Program-made: the position numbers and the translations under genes
Notes under the pieces: generated by a model
Told to the model about the DNA's origin: nothing
Databases searched by the model: none
Seen by the model: the letters and a program-made list of their open reading frames with translations, nothing else
Part shown: in pieces, positions 8,530 to 17,803 of the stretch
Numbering within the stretch: position 1 is the stretch's first letter
Layout: each line of letters begins with the position of its first letter
Origin: Halodurantibacterium flavum
GTDB lineage: Bacteria; Pseudomonadota; Alphaproteobacteria; Rhodobacterales; Rhodobacteraceae
DNA length: 64,000 bases
Assembly: GCF_042681825.1 (NCBI RefSeq)
Contig: NZ_JBHUGH010000006.1
Location: 186,001-250,000 of the forward strand
Reading direction: 5' to 3'

Positions 8530-9537
8530 TTAGCCGTCGAAGTTGACCTCTTCCATGATCCGGAGCGCCGCGCCGCGCAGGCGGGCGATCTCGGTCAGGT
8601 CATAGGTGTCGAACTCGGGCTCGCCCCAGCTTGCGACAAGCTCCGAGCGCTCGGCGCCTTCAAGCACCGGATATTCGTGGTTCAGCTCGGCATAGATCGC
8701 CTGCGCCTCGGGCGAGACCATGTATTCCATGAACTGGATCGCCTCGTCGCGGTTCGGCGCGGCGCGGGTCAGGCCGATCCCCGAGATGTTGAGATGCGTG
8801 CCGCCATCCTCGAAGGTCGGGAAGACGATGCGGGCGCTCTCGGCCCACTGGCGCTGTTCCTCATCGGCGAGCATCGCGCCCATGTAATAGGTATTGGCCA
8901 GTGCGATGTCGCATTCGCCCGCCCAGACCGCGCGGACCTGCTGACGGTCGTTGCCTTCCGGCACGCGGGCAAGGTTCGCCTTGACGCCCTCGGCCCATTC
9001 GCGGGCCGCTTCCTCGCCGTGATGGGCGATGACGGCAGCCAGCAGCGCGAGGTTGTAGTTATGCACACCCGGACGGGTGCAGATGCGGCCGCGCCATTTC
9101 TCGTCGGCCAGATCCTCATAGGTCGTGACCTCGCCATCGGCCACGCGGTCCTTGTGGGCGTAAACGACGCGGGCGCGGCTGGTCAGGCCGAACCACAGAT
9201 CATCCGGACTGCGCAGGTTTTCCGGGATCGCGTCTTCCAGAACCTCGCTCTCGACCGGTTGCAGGACGCCCGCATCCACCACCTGCTGAAGGTTCGCGAT
9301 ATCGACCGTCAGCACCAGATCCGCGGGCGAGCGGTCGCCTTCGGCCGTCAGACGTTCCACCAGACCGGATTCGAGGTAGGAGAGGTTGACGGTGATGCCC
9401 GTTGCCTCGGTGAATGCCTCGACCACCGGCTCGATCAGGAAGGCCTGACGGGTGGTGTAGACATTGACCTCTTGCGCGAGGGCGGGAAGGGCGGTGATCG
9501 CCATGGCGCTGCCCAAGAGAGCGGTCCGGATGAACAT
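8530..9537 (-). CDS. Fe(3+) ABC transporter substrate-binding protein (FbpA/FutA-like)
   Basis: A periplasmic iron-binding protein of 335 residues. Signal peptide MFIRTALLGSAMAITALPALA precedes the mature start QEVNVYTTRQ. Family features are VYTTR at the start, GLTSRARVVYAHKD, and the tyrosine-rich metal site ANTYYMGAML with a neighbouring LNISGIGLTR. The ATG is preceded by GGAGGA 6 bases away; a second in-frame ATG 4 codons upstream overlaps that site. No permease or ATPase gene is adjacent, so it must work with components encoded elsewhere. Confidence 0.92.
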   Translation of the reverse strand: MFIRTALLGSAMAITALPALAQEVNVYTTRQAFLIEPVVEAFTEATGITVNLSYLESGLVERLTAEGDRSPADLVLTVDIANLQQVVDAGVLQPVESEVLEDAIPENLRSPDDLWFGLTSRARVVYAHKDRVADGEVTTYEDLADEKWRGRICTRPGVHNYNLALLAAVIAHHGEEAAREWAEGVKANLARVPEGNDRQQVRAVWAGECDIALANTYYMGAMLADEEQRQWAESARIVFPTFEDGGTHLNISGIGLTRAAPNRDEAIQFMEYMVSPEAQAIYAELNHEYPVLEGAERSELVASWGEPEFDTYDLTEIARLRGAALRIMEEVNFDG

Positions 9538-9570
9538 GTTTTCCTCCATAAGGTCGGCTTGAATGCCGTT

Positions 9571-9599
9571 GTTATGGCGGCAAGCCCTCGCCCGGTCAA
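9571..9599 (-). promoter_or_regulatory. Candidate sigma-70-type promoter of the iron-binding protein gene
   Basis: On the minus strand TTGACC (9594-9599) and CATAAC (9571-9576) are separated by 17 bases, 34 bases before the start codon. An AT-rich TGATAATTTTTG stretch lies just upstream and could hold an iron-regulator site, but no exact match to a known box is visible. Confidence 0.4.
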
Positions 9600-9627
9600 T
9601 CCTGATAATTTTTGTCGTCCTTGAAGT

Positions 9628-10467
9628 TCAACCGGATTTCCGGGCGGATGTCCCGACAGATTTCTCTGCCGCCTTGGCCTGATCCCAAAGCGCGTCCATC
9701 TCTTCCAGTGTCGACTGATCGGGGCGCCGGCCCTCGGCCGCAAGGGCGGCCTCGATCGCGGCAAAGCGGCGCGTGAACTTGGCATTGGCGCGGCGCAGCG
9801 CGGCCTCGGGGTCGATGGCGAGATGCCGCGCGACATTTGCCATGACGAAGAGAAGGTCGCCGAATTCCTCCTCCAATGCGTCCGGGTCCATCGTCTGGCG
9901 CGCCTCGGTCAGTTCGCGCGTCTCTTCGGCGACCTTGTCCAGCACCTGCCCGATTTCGGGCCAGTCGAACCCCACCCGGGCGGCGCGCTTTTGCAGCTTG
10001 ACCGCCCGCAGCAGCGCCGGCAGGCCAAGCGCCACCCCGTCCAGCACGCCCTTTTCAGCGCCCGCCGCGCGCTCGGCGGCCTTGATCGCCTCCCAGTCGG
10101 CGACCTGATCCTGGGCCGATTTGTCGCGGGGCGCATCGGCAAAGACATGCGGATGCCGCGCGATCATCTTGGCATTCGTGGCGGCGGCGATGCTGTCAAA
10201 GGTGAATTGCCCCGCCTCGGCCCCCATCTGCGCGTGATAGACGACCTGCAGCAGCAGATCGCCCAGTTCGCCCTCCAGCGCCGGAAAATCCTGTCGCTCG
10301 ATGGCGTCGGCGACCTCATAGGCCTCTTCGATCGTGTAGGGCGCGATTGAGGCGAAATCCTGCTCGATGTCCCAGGGGCAGCCCCGCTCCGGATCGCGCA
10401 GCGCCGCCATGATCGCCAAAAGCCGCGGCATCGGCGCTTCGGGAAGGGTGGCAGGGTCGATGGTCAT
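9628..10467 (-). CDS. mazG: Nucleoside triphosphate pyrophosphohydrolase MazG
   Basis: House-cleaning enzyme that converts NTPs and dNTPs to monophosphates. The 279-residue protein has two MazG domains. The first contains RGCPWDIEQDF, YTIEEAYEVADAIE with the EExxE metal ligands, and LGDLLLQVVYHAQ. The second has VAEETRELTEA and the EEFGDLLFVMANVARHL motif. It is divergent from the M20 amidohydrolase gene and followed by the iron-binding protein gene on the same strand after 90 bases. Confidence 0.95.
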   Translation of the reverse strand: MTIDPATLPEAPMPRLLAIMAALRDPERGCPWDIEQDFASIAPYTIEEAYEVADAIERQDFPALEGELGDLLLQVVYHAQMGAEAGQFTFDSIAAATNAKMIARHPHVFADAPRDKSAQDQVADWEAIKAAERAAGAEKGVLDGVALGLPALLRAVKLQKRAARVGFDWPEIGQVLDKVAEETRELTEARQTMDPDALEEEFGDLLFVMANVARHLAIDPEAALRRANAKFTRRFAAIEAALAAEGRRPDQSTLEEMDALWDQAKAAEKSVGTSARKSG

Positions 10468-10532
10468 TGCGGCGGCCTCTGATTTGGGGTCATCTGGCAG
10501 GACAATTCCCCGAAAGCGGCAAGGAGTCCATG

Positions 10533-11690
10533 ATGCCCGTTCTCAACCGCATCGCCGATTATTCCGAAGAGATGAAGGGTTGGCGACGCCATCTGCACCA
10601 GCATCCGGAAACCGGCTTTGACTGCCACCAGACGGCGGCCTTTGTCGCCGGGCGCCTGCGCGACTTCGGCGTGGACGAGATCCACGAGGGTATCGCGACC
10701 TCGGGCGTCGTGGCGGTGATCAACGGGCAGGGGGCGGGGCCGGTGACCGGCCTGCGCGCCGATATGGACGCGCTGCCGATGGACGAGGTGACGGGGCTGC
10801 CCCATGCCTCGACCGTGCCGGGCAAGATGCATGCCTGCGGCCATGACGGGCATGTCACGATGCTGTTGGGTGCGGCGAAGTACCTGGCCGAGACGCGGCG
10901 CTTTGCGGGACGCGTGGTGCTGATGTTCCAGCCCGCCGAAGAGGGCGGCGGCGGCGCCCGCGTGATGGTGGAGGAGGGCGTTCTCGACCGGTTCGGGATC
11001 GAGGAGGTCTATGCGCTCCATACCTCGCCCAATGCACCGCCGGGGCGGTTCGTGACGACGCCGGGGCCGATCATGGCCGCGGTGGATACGGCATGGGTGC
11101 GCGTCACGGGGCGCGGCGGCCACGGGGCGATGCCGCATGAAACCGCCGATCCCATCGTCGCGGCCATTGCGATGATCAACGCGGTGCAGACCATCGTCAG
11201 CCGGAACCACAAGGCGACGGGCGATCTGGTGATCTCGGTCACGCAGATCCATGCGGGCACGGCGGATAACGTGATCCCCGACGGGGCGTGGTTCTGCGCG
11301 ACCGTGCGGACCTTCGACAAGGCGGTGCAGGACATGGTCGAACGCCGCATGGGCGAGATCGTGGCGGGTACGGCCGCCGCCTATGGCGTGAGCGCGGAAC
11401 TGGACTACAGGCGCGGCTATCCGGCGACGATCAACGATGCGTCCCGTGTCGCGCTTGCCGCCGAGGTCGCGCAAGAGGTGTCGGGCGCGGTCGATGCCGA
11501 GGCCACGCGCGAGATGGGGGCCGAGGATTTCTCCTACATGCTGGAGGCGCGGCCGGGCGCCTACCTGTTCCTTGGGCAGGGCGAGGGACCGGGGCTGCAT
11601 CACCCCGGTTTCGACTTCAACGATGAGGTCGCGCCGGTAGGGGCGAGCTTTTTCGCGCGGCTGGTCGAGAAGGTGCAGCCGCTGCGCTGA
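10533..11690 (+). CDS. M20 family amidohydrolase (hippurate hydrolase/IAA-amino acid hydrolase type)
   Basis: A zinc peptidase-fold amidohydrolase that removes acyl groups from N-acyl amino acids. Visible M20D features: WRRHLHQHPETGFDCHQTA, LRADMDALPM, the metal-binding HACGHDGH, QPAEEGGGGA, GRGGHGAMPHE in the dimerisation domain and EMGAEDFSYML near the end. Length 385. Two adjacent ATGs exist; AAGGAG is 6 bases from the second, which is chosen. It is divergent from mazG and convergent with the RND permease. The natural substrate is unknown. Confidence 0.93.
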   Translation: MPVLNRIADYSEEMKGWRRHLHQHPETGFDCHQTAAFVAGRLRDFGVDEIHEGIATSGVVAVINGQGAGPVTGLRADMDALPMDEVTGLPHASTVPGKMHACGHDGHVTMLLGAAKYLAETRRFAGRVVLMFQPAEEGGGGARVMVEEGVLDRFGIEEVYALHTSPNAPPGRFVTTPGPIMAAVDTAWVRVTGRGGHGAMPHETADPIVAAIAMINAVQTIVSRNHKATGDLVISVTQIHAGTADNVIPDGAWFCATVRTFDKAVQDMVERRMGEIVAGTAAAYGVSAELDYRRGYPATINDASRVALAAEVAQEVSGAVDAEATREMGAEDFSYMLEARPGAYLFLGQGEGPGLHHPGFDFNDEVAPVGASFFARLVEKVQPLR

Positions 11691-11751
11691 GCGGGTGAGG
11701 GCGGGGCCTCTCCCGCCCGTCTTCGATGCTGGCGCATCTCATCCCGTTGGG

Positions 11752-11864
11752 CCGGGCGCCGCCTGCGGCGGCGTTGTATCTGGTGCCGCCTCTGGTGCCA
11801 CCTGTGGCGGCGTTGGGCCGGTGCGCCGCTTGGCGGCGTGAGACGGTGCGCCACCTGTGGCGGG
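11752..11864. repeat. Cluster of short GC-rich palindromes between convergent genes
   Basis: Within the 184 bases between the M20 gene and the RND permease gene there are four similar short hairpins: GCCGCCTGCGGCGGC, GCCACCTGTGGCGG, GCGCCGCTTGGCGGCG and GCGCCACCTGTGGCGG. They are spaced about 30-40 bases apart and share the flanks GGGCCGG or GGTGCG. No gene is evident. It looks like a small intergenic palindromic repeat array. Confidence 0.5.
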
Positions 11865-11874
11865 TGCGGCAGGG

Positions 11875-14800
11875 CTATTCCGCCGGGGTGCCGCGGGGAT
11901 TGCCGGCACGGCCCGCCTCGGCGAGTTCGCGCGCCAGCCGTGCCTCTTCCTCGGCCTTTGGGGTGGTCAGCCGTGCCAGCAGCAGATAGGCGACCGGGGT
12001 CAGGTAAAGCGTGGATACCGTCGCAAGGCCCAGGCCGCCCACGATGATCCAGCCCAGGGCCTCGCGCGCCTCGGCCCCCGCGCCGGAGGAGAGGATCAGC
12101 GGCACACCCCCGAGCACGGTCGAGGCCATGGTCATCATCACCGGGCGCAGCCGGATCGTGGATGCGTCGAAGATCGCGCTCGCGACATCCTGCCCGCGAT
12201 CACGCAACTGGTTCGCGAATTCGACGATCAGGATGCCGTTCTTGGCCATGATCCCCACCAAAAGCACCAGCCCGATCTGGGAATAGACGTTGAGGCTCCC
12301 GCCCGTCATCGCCAGGGCAAAGATCGCGCAGGCAAGCCCCAGGGGGACTGTCGCCATGACGATCGCCGCACAGACAAAGCTCTCGAACTGCGCCGAGAGC
12401 ACGAGGAAGACCACAAGGATCGCAAAGCCGAAGGTCAGCATCAGGCCCGAGGCCGTTTCGCCCAGCGTCGCAGCCTCGGCCAGGGGCACGATGTGGCTGC
12501 CGGCGGGAAGCAGGTCGGCGGCCAGCGCCTGCGCCACGGCCAGCGCCTCGCCCAAGGCGATATCGGGGGTCAGGCTGGCGGTGACCTCGACCGAGCGCAT
12601 CTGGCTCTCGCGGCTGAGTTGTGGCGCGACGGCGCGTTCCTCCAGCGTGACGAAGGTGGACATGGGGATCATCTCGCCGCTGCCGGACTGGATGAAGACC
12701 CGTTCCAGATCGCCGGGGTCGTTTACCGGCTGCGCGGTCGAAAGCATGGTGATGTCGAGGCTGGTGTCTTCGATATAGACCGTGCCCACGGTGCGGCCGT
12801 CCAGAACGGCCTGCAACGCCTCGCCCAGACCGTCGATGTCGATCCCGAGGTCCGAGGCGCGGCGGCGATCGACCTCGATGAAAAGCTGCGGCTGTGTCGT
12901 TTCATACGACAGGCGCACCTGACCCATGGCCGGGTTTTCCTGCAACCGTTCGACCAGAGCCTGCGCGGCAGCCGCAAGTTCGCCGTAATTGCTGCCGACC
13001 ACCGCAAAGCGCAGCCCCTGACCCGCGCCCCGGATGCCAAGCGAGTTCGGCTCAATGGCAAAAGCCCGTACGCCGATCACGTCGCCCAGACGGGCGGTGA
13101 TTTCGGACACGATTTCTTGCTGGCTGCGGGTCCGCGCCTCCCACGGGGCGAGCGTCATGACCACGAAGCAGCGATTGTCGCCGCCCTGACCGGCAATGGC
13201 AAAGACGCTTTCGACCTCACCGCTGTCACGGTAGGGGGCCAGGATCGCCTCGATCTCCTGCATCTTGGCGTTGGTATAGTCGAGCGACACGCCCTGTGGC
13301 GCACGCAAGCTCAGCAGCGCGACCGAACGGTCCTCGCTGGGCGTGACCTCTTGGCGAATGGTGCCCGCGACCAGAACCGCCGTGGCGGTAAACAGGGCTG
13401 CGACCACCACCACGACCAAGGGGGCCGCCATCGCCATGCGCAGCGTGCGGGCATAGACTGCCTGCAGCCGATTCCCCAATCGCAGGATCGGCCCGTCGGC
13501 ATCGTCCTCTCCGGCGTGGGTCAGCAGGCGGCTGGCCAGAACCGGGCAGAGCGACAGCGCCACGACTGATGACAGCAGAACCGCGATGGCAAGGGTAAAG
13601 CCAAATTCGCGGAACAGACCCCCGGTCTGCCCCGGCAGAAACGACAGCGGGATGAACACGGCGGCGAGTGTCGCGGTGGTGGTCACGACGGCGAAGAACA
13701 CCTGCTGCGTGCCAAGGACGGCGGCGGCGCGGGGCCCCATGCCCTCGGACCGGCGGCGGACGATGTTTTCCAGCACGACGATGGCGTCATCGACCACCAT
13801 CCCCGTCGCCAGCACCAGCGCAAGCAGCGTGAGGATATTGACCGAAAAGCCGACGATATAGATCGCGGCCAGCGTCCCGATCAACGCCACGGGCAGGGTG
13901 ATCGCCGGGATCAGGGTCGCGCGCGTATCGCGCAGAAACAGGAAGATGATCGCCACGACGATGGCCACCGCCAAGCCCAGCGTCTTGACCACCTCCGATA
14001 TCGAGCCACGGATGAACGTCGCCTCATCGCTGGTGATGAAGACGTTAATATCGGGCGGCAGGATGGTCTGGATTTCCTCGACCACCGCCGTAACCGCGTC
14101 CGAGATGTCGAGCGTGTTGCTCTGGGCCTGGCGCACGATGCCGAGGCCGATGCCGTTCTGGCCGTTCGCGCGCAGGATGCTCTCGCCCGGGGCGGGGCCA
14201 AGCGTAACCTGCGCAATCTCGCCCAGCCGGATGTCGTCGCGCAGGATCAGGTCCTCGAACTGCGCGGGGCTGGTCACGGCGGCGGTGGTGCGGACCTGGA
14301 TGCTCTGCACGGAACTCGACAGCGCGCCGGCGGGGGCGTCGAAGGATACGTCGGCAAGTGTCCGCCGGATATCCGCCAGCGTCAGGCCCCGGCTCGCAAG
14401 CTGCATCATGTCGATATCGACGCGGAAGATCTCTTGCCGGTTGCCCCAGATCTGCAGGTCGGCCACCCCGGGGGCCGAGATCAGGCGATCCTCGATATTG
14501 TCCTCGACATAGCTTGTGAGGTCCTGAACCGAGCGGCTGGACGAGGTCACGCCGATCCGGATGACCGCATCGGCATTGGCATCGGCCTTGACGATGCGCG
14601 GTTCATCCACCGAATCCGGCAGGTTGTTCCTGACCCGCCCGATGGCGTCGCGGACATCCGTCGCGGCCACATCAAGGTTGACCGAGTCGCCGAATTCGAT
14701 CGTCACTCGGCTGCGTCCGAAGGTGGACGTGGAAGATATCGAGCGGACGCCCGAGACGCGGCCGACCGCCCCTTCGATCGTGCTGGTGATTTCGCGATCG

Positions 14801-15009
14801 ATGGTCTCGGGGCCCGCGCCGGAAAGCCTGGTGGTGACCGTGACGACGGGGCGGTCCACATCCGGAAGCTCGCGCACCTCGACCCCGAAAAGACCCGCCA
14901 GACCCGCGATCACGATCAGCGCCGACAGGACGAAGGCCAGAATCGGGCGACGCACAAAAAGGGCAGTGCCCGAACGGCCGGCGCGGATGTGATCCTCTTG
15001 GTCCTGCAT
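11875..15009 (-). CDS. RND family efflux transporter permease
   Basis: Inner-membrane proton-driven drug or solute pump of the AcrB/MexF (HAE1) superfamily, 1044 residues. It has the usual 12 membrane segments in two halves, each with a large periplasmic loop. The first half shows FVRRPILAFVLSALIVIAGL and the proton-relay pair in GMVVDDAIVVLENIVRR (two Asp, as AcrB D407/D408). The second half has GIMAKNGILIVEFANQLRD. The ATG at 15009 has an AAGGAG site. It follows the membrane fusion protein gene after a 173-base gap filled with 33-bp repeats. No outer-membrane factor or regulator gene is adjacent. Confidence 0.95.
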   Translation of the reverse strand: MQDQEDHIRAGRSGTALFVRRPILAFVLSALIVIAGLAGLFGVEVRELPDVDRPVVTVTTRLSGAGPETIDREITSTIEGAVGRVSGVRSISSTSTFGRSRVTIEFGDSVNLDVAATDVRDAIGRVRNNLPDSVDEPRIVKADANADAVIRIGVTSSSRSVQDLTSYVEDNIEDRLISAPGVADLQIWGNRQEIFRVDIDMMQLASRGLTLADIRRTLADVSFDAPAGALSSSVQSIQVRTTAAVTSPAQFEDLILRDDIRLGEIAQVTLGPAPGESILRANGQNGIGLGIVRQAQSNTLDISDAVTAVVEEIQTILPPDINVFITSDEATFIRGSISEVVKTLGLAVAIVVAIIFLFLRDTRATLIPAITLPVALIGTLAAIYIVGFSVNILTLLALVLATGMVVDDAIVVLENIVRRRSEGMGPRAAAVLGTQQVFFAVVTTTATLAAVFIPLSFLPGQTGGLFREFGFTLAIAVLLSSVVALSLCPVLASRLLTHAGEDDADGPILRLGNRLQAVYARTLRMAMAAPLVVVVVAALFTATAVLVAGTIRQEVTPSEDRSVALLSLRAPQGVSLDYTNAKMQEIEAILAPYRDSGEVESVFAIAGQGGDNRCFVVMTLAPWEARTRSQQEIVSEITARLGDVIGVRAFAIEPNSLGIRGAGQGLRFAVVGSNYGELAAAAQALVERLQENPAMGQVRLSYETTQPQLFIEVDRRRASDLGIDIDGLGEALQAVLDGRTVGTVYIEDTSLDITMLSTAQPVNDPGDLERVFIQSGSGEMIPMSTFVTLEERAVAPQLSRESQMRSVEVTASLTPDIALGEALAVAQALAADLLPAGSHIVPLAEAATLGETASGLMLTFGFAILVVFLVLSAQFESFVCAAIVMATVPLGLACAIFALAMTGGSLNVYSQIGLVLLVGIMAKNGILIVEFANQLRDRGQDVASAIFDASTIRLRPVMMTMASTVLGGVPLILSSGAGAEAREALGWIIVGGLGLATVSTLYLTPVAYLLLARLTTPKAEEEARLARELAEAGRAGNPRGTPAE

Positions 15010-15048
15010 TGCGGCTCCTTTCGTAGGTCTTCCGTCGGGTGGAGGTGC

Positions 15049-15215
15049 CAAGCCCTCGGTCGTCGGCCTGCTCTCGCGGGCCTTTAGCCTTCAGTGGTCG
15101 GTCCGCTTGCGCGGGCCTAGCCCTCAGTTACCGGTCCGCTTGCGCGGGCCTAGCCCTCAGTTACCGGTCCGCTTGCGCGGACCTAGCCCTCAGTTACCGG
15201 TCCGCTTGCGCGGAC
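15049..15215 (-). repeat. 33-bp tandem repeat array duplicating the 3' end of the fusion-protein gene
   Basis: Units at 15183-15215 and 15150-15182 are identical; 15117-15149 differs by one base; 15084-15116 is more diverged; a degenerate fifth copy lies at about 15049-15083. On the minus strand each of the first four units ends with an in-register stop codon (TAG, TAG, TAG, TAA) and contains GTCCGC GCAA GCGGAC or a near version, a 6-bp stem with a GNRA-type tetraloop. The first unit encodes the last residues and stop of the fusion protein. Confidence 0.9.
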
Positions 15216-16379
15216 CTCGGCGGCCTCGCCCTGTTGTTCGCCCAGTTCCGCGCCTTCGGGCTGGACGGCCGTGCCGGGGCGCAGGTTCGTCACGCCTTCG
15301 CGGATCACCAGATCGCCTTCGGCCAGCGCGGCGCGGACAAGCACCCGGTTCGAGGCGCGCTGCATGATGCGCACGGGCACCCGGGTCGCGCGGCCGTCCT
15401 GTACCGCCCAGACGAACGATCCTTCCGCCCCCCACTGGATCGAGAGAGGATCGACCGCGGGAAAGGGCTCACCCTCCAGCCGCAGCGAGATGGAAAAGGC
15501 CATGCCGGCGCGCAGGTCGTCATCGGTGTTTTCAATCCGCGCCTGTATCCGCAGCGTGCGCGAGGACTGGTCTACGCGGTTGTCGATGGCGCTGATCCGG
15601 CCCTCGATTTCCTGTCCCGGGCGTGCGAGCGGTATGGCCGTGACCGGCGTGCCCACGCGGACCTGCGCCACGAGCCGTTCCGGCAGGCGAAAGTCGATCA
15701 GCAGGCTGGTGCGGTCATCGATCCGGGTGATTTCCGTTGAGCTCGTGATCTGGCTGCCGGGTTCGATGTTAATCATGCCGACCGAGCCGGTGATCGGCGC
15801 TACGATCCGGCGCCGGGCGAGGTCGAATGCCGCCTGCCGAAGCGCGAGTTCCGCGTTCCGTACCGCAAGTGCCGCGTCCTGGCGCTGTACCTCTGATGCC
15901 GCGCCTGAGGTCCGGAGCCGTTCGAGCCGCTCGGCCGTCGCCTGCGCATCCTCGAGCGCGAGCGTCGCGCGTTGCACGGCGATTTCCTCCGCCTCGCTGT
16001 CGAGCCGCACAAGGGTCTGCCCCGCTGTCACGGCCTCGCCCGAGGTCACGAGAACCTCGGTAACGCGGCCCGCGACCTCGGGGACAAGGGCGACCGACCG
16101 GATCGCCTGACCGGTGCCTATGGCGCTCACATCATCGTTCAGGATGCCGATGGTGACGGGGGCGGCGACCACGCGCGTGGCGGTCCCGCCTGCCTGCCCC
16201 GGGCCGCCCCGAGGTCGAGGATCAGCCGGCGGGGTCGCCGCAAGACCGATCTGCTGGAGGGGCTGCAGAATGCCGACACGTTGCAGCAGCGGTGCCGCTG
16301 ACGGCACGAACAACGCCCAGGCGACCACTGCCAGCAGAACGAGAGAAAGGGCGAGGGTCATCTGTTTCCAGATCGGCAT
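15183..16379 (-). CDS. RND efflux periplasmic adaptor (membrane fusion protein, HlyD/AcrA family)
   Basis: Connects the RND permease to an outer-membrane channel. A 398-residue protein with an N-terminal anchor (MPIWKQMTLALSLVLLAVVA region), a lipoyl/barrel-sandwich half motif (GRVTEVLVTSGEAVTAGQ), an alpha-helical hairpin rich in Ala, Arg and Glu (about residues 135-190), the second lipoyl half (RRIVAPITGSVGMINIEPG) and a beta-barrel. The ATG with AGGGAGCC upstream is preferred over an upstream in-frame ATG. The last 10 codons and stop form the first unit of a 33-bp tandem repeat, so the extreme C-terminus (VRASGPVTEG) may itself be repeat-derived. Confidence 0.93.
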   Translation of the reverse strand: MPIWKQMTLALSLVLLAVVAWALFVPSAAPLLQRVGILQPLQQIGLAATPPADPRPRGGPGQAGGTATRVVAAPVTIGILNDDVSAIGTGQAIRSVALVPEVAGRVTEVLVTSGEAVTAGQTLVRLDSEAEEIAVQRATLALEDAQATAERLERLRTSGAASEVQRQDAALAVRNAELALRQAAFDLARRRIVAPITGSVGMINIEPGSQITSSTEITRIDDRTSLLIDFRLPERLVAQVRVGTPVTAIPLARPGQEIEGRISAIDNRVDQSSRTLRIQARIENTDDDLRAGMAFSISLRLEGEPFPAVDPLSIQWGAEGSFVWAVQDGRATRVPVRIMQRASNRVLVRAALAEGDLVIREGVTNLRPGTAVQPEGAELGEQQGEAAEVRASGPVTEG

Positions 16380-16573
16380 ACTGGCTCCCTGGCTGTTGGC
16401 TGCCGCGGTCGGGTGCGGTGCGTGGTGGCCTGTGTGAAAATGCAGGATAGGCCCGGCAATGCAATGCACTGTTGTTTATAAGCGCAGAACTATGTCATCC
16501 GTCGTCCAAATTGCATCACATCCAGTTGATTGCCATCTTTTCGGGCGGCGCGTCGATGTGTTACGCTTTGATT

Positions 16574-17797
16574 ATGGATATTTCTGCGGCCCGCGCCCGG
16601 GCGAAAGGGCTGTTTGAACGGGCGGTTGCCGCCGCCGATCCAGCCCGCGCGGTTCAGGCCGACCTCGGGGAAAACCCTCTGCCCGCGCTTGCACCTGGTG
16701 CCCGTCGCGAAGTCATTGCACTGGGCAAGGCGGCCCGCGCGATGGCTGCTGCAGCGCTGCCGGTCGCGCCGGGCCGTTGCCTGATCGTGACGACCGACGC
16801 GAATGCAGACCCGCTGGAGGGTGTCGACATACGCGCTGCGGGGCACCCCGTTCCGGACGCCCGGGGTGCCGCCGCCGCGAACGAGGTTCTCGCCCGGCTT
16901 GCGGACCTGCGGGCGGGGGATCAGGTGCTTTTCCTGATTTCGGGCGGTGGTTCGGCGCTTTTGCCCGCGCCGGCCGAAGGGCTGACGCTGGAGGACAAGG
17001 CGACGGTCAACCGGCTGCTGTTGGCCTCTGGCGCTGATATCGCCGAGATGAACCTGGTGCGTCAGCAGCTTTCACGGACCAAGGGCGGCGGGCTTGCGCG
17101 GGCCGCGGCGCCGGCATTCGTGCGGGCGCTGATCCTGTCGGATGTGGTGGGGGATGACCTGCGCATCGTGGCTTCGGGCCCCACCGTTGCCCCGCTGGGC
17201 GACAGAACAGCCGCGCGGGCGGCGCTGCAGTCGCGCGGGCTTTGGGACAGGCTGCCTGACGCGGTGCGCGCGCATCTGATCTCGGATGGGGCGCCGCCCG
17301 TGCCGGCGCCTGCCGAGAACCGGTTGATCGGGTCGAACATTCTGTCTGTCCGGGCGATGGCGCAGGATACGGATGCGCGGGTGGTCCACCCTCTGACCGG
17401 CGATGTCGAAGAGGCCGCCGCTCGCATCTGGCAAGAGGCGGGCCCTGATGTCACGTTTTTCGGGGGCGAGACCACCGTGAAGCTGCGCGGTCAGGGGCGG
17501 GGCGGGCGCAATCAGGAACTCGCCCTGCGCGTCGCGCTGCGGGCCGAGGAACTGGGCATCGCGGGGCCCTTCGTGTTCCTGTCCGGCGGCACGGACGGGA
17601 GGGACGGGCCGACCGATGCGGCGGGCGGCATCGTGGATCATGAAACGCTTTCGCGGATGCGGGCGGCGGGCGTCGATCCGGCCCATGCGCTGGCGGAAAA
17701 CGACAGCTACCCGGCGCTGGCCGCGGCCGGCGATCTGCTGATGACCGGCGAGACGGGCACCAATGTCGCCGATGTGCAGGTGATGATCCGGGGCTGA
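16574..17797 (+). CDS. Glycerate 2-kinase / MOFRL family protein (GckA/TtuD)
   Basis: Phosphorylates glycerate to 2-phosphoglycerate; older annotations call it hydroxypyruvate reductase TtuD. The 407-residue protein shows ALGKAARAMAAAAL, LFLISGGGSALLPAP, the NLVRQQLSRTKGGGLA stretch, ILSDVVGDDLRIVASGPT in the DUF4147 domain and GRGGRNQELALRVAL then FLSGGTDGRDGPTDAAGG in the MOFRL domain. The start is uncertain: no strong ribosome site is visible; the ATG beginning MDISAARARAKGLFERAV matches where family members begin, but an ATG 6 codons earlier is possible. It is divergent from the efflux fusion protein gene and ends 6 bases from the convergent flavin reductase gene. Confidence 0.9.
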   Translation: MDISAARARAKGLFERAVAAADPARAVQADLGENPLPALAPGARREVIALGKAARAMAAAALPVAPGRCLIVTTDANADPLEGVDIRAAGHPVPDARGAAAANEVLARLADLRAGDQVLFLISGGGSALLPAPAEGLTLEDKATVNRLLLASGADIAEMNLVRQQLSRTKGGGLARAAAPAFVRALILSDVVGDDLRIVASGPTVAPLGDRTAARAALQSRGLWDRLPDAVRAHLISDGAPPVPAPAENRLIGSNILSVRAMAQDTDARVVHPLTGDVEEAAARIWQEAGPDVTFFGGETTVKLRGQGRGGRNQELALRVALRAEELGIAGPFVFLSGGTDGRDGPTDAAGGIVDHETLSRMRAAGVDPAHALAENDSYPALAAAGDLLMTGETGTNVADVQVMIRG

Positions 17798-17803
17798 GCG
17801 GGC

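Noticed and set aside
15084..15215. CRISPR array
   Set aside because: The 33-bp units are contiguous with no spacers, the first unit is coding, and no cas genes are near. It is a tandem duplication.
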